Assembly (NCBI RefSeq): GCF_017310035.1
Contig: NZ_CP022296.1
Location: 3,348,001 to 3,412,000, forward strand
DNA length: 64,000 bases
Origin: Nocardioides sp. S5
GTDB lineage: Bacteria; Actinomycetota; Actinomycetes; Propionibacteriales; Nocardioidaceae
Direction: 5' to 3'
Within the stretch, counting starts at the first letter, position 1. Each line of letters begins with the position of its first letter. The translations under genes and the position numbers were made by a program. The notes under the pieces are model-generated. The model did not search any database. It saw only the letters and a program-made list of their open reading frames with translations, and was not told the origin of the DNA. Shown piece after piece: positions 61,871 to 64,000 of this stretch.

Positions 61871-62668
61871 CTACTCCCCCGCCAGGCCGGCGCCCTGCTC
61901 GGCGAGCGCCTCGCGCAGCCGGGTGATCGCGATCGGCCCGACCCCGTGCATGGCGGCCAGCTCCGCGGCGGAGCGCGTGGCCACCTGCTCGAGCGTGGTC
62001 AACCCGGCCTCCCGCAGTGCGCGGGTGGCCGGAGCGCCGATGCCGCGCGGCAGCGGGGTGCCCTCCTCGCGCGGTCGGCGTACGCGCGGCTCGGGGAGGC
62101 CGGCGTCGACGACGGCCCGGCCCCGCGGCGACAGCAGGTAGCCGATCGCCAGGGACTCGGTCAGCCCGAGCTCCTTGAGCTTGCGCACGTCCTTCTTGAA
62201 GTCCGGCGTCTCGCGCCCCACCCGGGCGGCGAGGTCGGGCGCGCGCACGCCTCCGTGGAGGTCGATCAGGTCGAGCGTCTCCCGTGTCCACGCCCCGTGG
62301 GCCGAGGCGGCGTCAAGGCGGTCGAGCCGAGCGTTGATCGCGGCGATCTCGTCGGCGTCCGGGATGCTCTCCCGCAGCAGCTCACGCGGGTCGGGACCGG
62401 CGTACGCCAACCCGATGCGCCAGGCGGGGTCGTCCGGTCGGGCGGCGAGCGCCTCCCGGAGCGCGGCCAGCGACGGTGCGCCGGCCCGGCGGGCGTCCTC
62501 GGCGCGCAGGCTCGCGACGCCGACCTGCTCGACCGAGGTGACCTCGACCAGCCCGACCGCCGTACGCATCCTGGTGCCGACCACGACGCGCGGCCTCGCC
62601 CAGCGACGGAAGGCGAGGTCGACGGTGCCGGCCCTGATGGCGGCCAGCTCGGCCGGTCGGATCATCAT
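61871..62668 (-). CDS. ASCH-like/helix-hairpin-helix protein
   Basis: A 265-residue protein. The N-terminal part (1-100) has the RPAELAAIRAGTVDLAFRRWARPRV pattern of ASCH-like RNA-binding domains. The C-terminal part (about 205-265) is a helix-hairpin-helix unit (PATRALREAGLTTLEQVA..SAAELAAMHGVGPIAITRLREAL). A nucleic-acid role is likely; the substrate is unknown. ATG 62668. It lies 12 bases after the XRE gene. Confidence 0.75.
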   Translation of the reverse strand: MMIRPAELAAIRAGTVDLAFRRWARPRVVVGTRMRTAVGLVEVTSVEQVGVASLRAEDARRAGAPSLAALREALAARPDDPAWRIGLAYAGPDPRELLRESIPDADEIAAINARLDRLDAASAHGAWTRETLDLIDLHGGVRAPDLAARVGRETPDFKKDVRKLKELGLTESLAIGYLLSPRGRAVVDAGLPEPRVRRPREEGTPLPRGIGAPATRALREAGLTTLEQVATRSAAELAAMHGVGPIAITRLREALAEQGAGLAGE

Positions 62669-62680
62669 GACGGCAGTTTC

Positions 62681-62935
62681 TCAGTCGACCCGGAGGATGT
62701 CTCCCGGCTGGCAGTCCAGTGCGCGGCAGATCCCGGTGAGGGTGCTGAAGCGCACCGCCTTGGCCCGCCCGTTCTTCAGCACGCTGAGGTTGACCACGGT
62801 GACGCCGACCCGGTCGGCCAGCTCGGTCAGTGTCATGCCCCGCGCGGCCAGGACCGCGTCGAGGTGGACGCTCACGCCGTGCGGCTCGTCGGGCTCCGGC
62901 TCGGTCGCGGACCGGCCCGCGGCTCGTCTCGCCAT
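62681..62935 (-). CDS. XRE-family small transcriptional regulator
   Basis: An 84-residue HTH_XRE protein (LDAVLAARGMTLTELADRVGVTVVNLSVLKNGRAKAVRFSTLTGICRALDCQPGDILRV), similar to Bacillus YozG. It overlaps the upstream DUF2975 gene by one base, the usual DUF2975-XRE pairing. The partner may be a membrane sensor that controls its activity. Confidence 0.88.
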   Translation of the reverse strand: MARRAAGRSATEPEPDEPHGVSVHLDAVLAARGMTLTELADRVGVTVVNLSVLKNGRAKAVRFSTLTGICRALDCQPGDILRVD

Positions 62936-63567
62936 CAGATCGTGGCCTCGGCGTCACGCCGCAGGTCGACGGCCTGCGCGATGACGCGTGCCAGCGCGAG
63001 CAGGGTGACACCGACCAGAACGGGCAGCCAGGGGACGTCCCCGGACAGGATCACGGTGCTGTCGGTCATCCGGGTGAGCAACGCGGCGTCGACCAGCCCG
63101 GACACGAAGAAGTCGAGCACTGCCCACGCGACCAGGATCCGTCCGAGGGTGCGGAGCCCGCCCGGCACCCGGTCGGCGAAGACTCCCTCGCGGCGCGCGC
63201 GGCGCAGCAGGCGCCAGAGCAGCGAGAAGAAGAGCAGGGGCGCCCCGGCCCACACCACGAGGCCGACCGCCGCGAGCGCCCGCGTGCCACCGTCTGGGTC
63301 GGGGTCGCAGATCTGCACCTCGTCGGCACGCCACGTGATTCCCTCGCCGAGGCCCACCGGACCGGTCGAGTCGCCCTCGGCCCTGCGGAAGGCAGGGGCG
63401 TCCCCCGCCGTGGAGGCGCACACCTCGGCATTGACCCCCGGGATGGTCCCGGTGCCGACGATGGTGCCCAGCAGCACGAGGCCGGCGAGCAGGGCCATCA
63501 GCGAGACGATCACCCCGACCAGGAGCTCGAGGGTCCTCAGTGGGTCGTTGCCGCGCGTGCCGTCCAT
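62935..63567 (-). CDS. DUF2975 membrane protein
   Basis: A 210-residue protein with four TM helices in DUF2975 layout and an extracytoplasmic loop (about 40-95) containing two cysteines (VCAST, ICDPD). It is coupled to the XRE regulator. ATG 63567. Function unknown. Confidence 0.82.
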   Translation of the reverse strand: MDGTRGNDPLRTLELLVGVIVSLMALLAGLVLLGTIVGTGTIPGVNAEVCASTAGDAPAFRRAEGDSTGPVGLGEGITWRADEVQICDPDPDGGTRALAAVGLVVWAGAPLLFFSLLWRLLRRARREGVFADRVPGGLRTLGRILVAWAVLDFFVSGLVDAALLTRMTDSTVILSGDVPWLPVLVGVTLLALARVIAQAVDLRRDAEATI

Positions 63568-63602
63568 GGATCCCCCGCATGTCGAATGTCGATGCTGTCG
63601 AC

Positions 63603-63621
63603 AAACGATAGGGCATCGTTT
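63603..63621. promoter_or_regulatory. Candidate operator of the DUF2975-XRE operon
   Basis: AAACGAT-AGGGC-ATCGTTT, a perfect 7-bp inverted repeat with a 5-base spacer, 36 bases upstream of the DUF2975 start. A partial third half-site (ATCGTTTTTCGAT) overlaps it. Confidence 0.55.
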
Positions 63622-63662
63622 TTCGATGCGTCAACGGATCGGCGTACGACGCTCTCCCCGGC

Positions 63663-63708
63663 GGTGAGTGAGACAGGTTTCGCCGCACGGAAACCTGTCT
63701 CCCTCACC
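63663..63708 (-). terminator. Terminator downstream of hpd
   Basis: Stem of 12 bp (GAGACAGGTTTC) extended by GGTGAG/CTCACC across one mismatch, with an 8-base loop, 20 bases beyond the hpd stop. Confidence 0.65.
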
Positions 63709-63727
63709 GCTCGGCAGCGGGCCGGGG

Positions 63728-64000
<273 letters not shown>

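Overview
The window is a gene-dense, very GC-rich chromosomal segment. Gene content, GTG start use, the actinobacterial pncB-clpS-mec-cysO-cysM-murI-rph-rdgB block and mycobacterial/Streptomyces-type gene pairs point to an actinobacterium, most likely Nocardioidaceae (Nocardioides-like). That placement is an inference from family resemblance, since no search was run. No insertion sequence, prophage, CRISPR array or rRNA was seen. There are four tRNAs. No gene-free stretch exceeds 300 bases.

Layout. 1-5.4 kb: an SSB paralogue without the usual acidic tail, two adjacent dynamin-like GTPases and a PrsW-type membrane protease. 5.5-16.9 kb: mostly housekeeping genes (Xaa-Pro aminopeptidase, 23S rRNA methyltransferase RlmC, an SDR, a GH13 glycosidase with a luciferase-like oxidoreductase, a dicarboxylate symporter, tRNA-Arg, adenosine deaminase, a DsbA/MauE redox pair). 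17-18.9 kb: oligoribonuclease, tRNA-His and a FUSC-like protein. 19.0-25.2 kb: a divergent sulfur/persulfide module (CsoR-family CstR-like sensor, DUF302, thioredoxin, rhodanese, CstB-like persulfide dioxygenase-rhodanese, TauE exporter, MMPL transporter, Cys-rich small protein) around two operator palindromes. 25.3-29.2 kb: a universal stress protein, an alcohol dehydrogenase, a CrtI-like oxidoreductase and tRNA-Lys.

29.3-36.5 kb: a carbohydrate PTS locus (SorC-type regulator, P-loop kinase, mannitol-type EIICB, SorE/YggP-like dehydrogenase, EIIA-EIIB fusion, ascorbate-type EIIC), followed by a convergent 47-residue GPGG membrane protein. 36.6-42.3 kb: acyltransferase, FMO, GroES-like protein, DUF3618, and a CbiMNQO/NikMNQO-type ECF metal importer with a Nur-like box upstream, which favours nickel. 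Then Bcp and an unusual tRNA with anticodon UAG but a short variable arm. 42.3-58.8 kb: a block syntenic with the M. tuberculosis pncB to rdgB region, interrupted by a two-component system, two secreted proteins (alkaline-phosphatase-like and CotH kinase), an MFS/TetR pair with a perfect 26-bp palindrome, and a NUDIX-DUF429 fusion. 58.8-64 kb: DUF1697, a lipoprotein, the LysG/LysE lysine-export pair, an ASCH/HhH protein, an XRE/DUF2975 pair and the 3' end of hpd.

Functionally the strongest units are the persulfide-handling module, the PTS sugar locus, the nickel-type ECF importer, and the CysM-CysO-Mec cysteine pathway.
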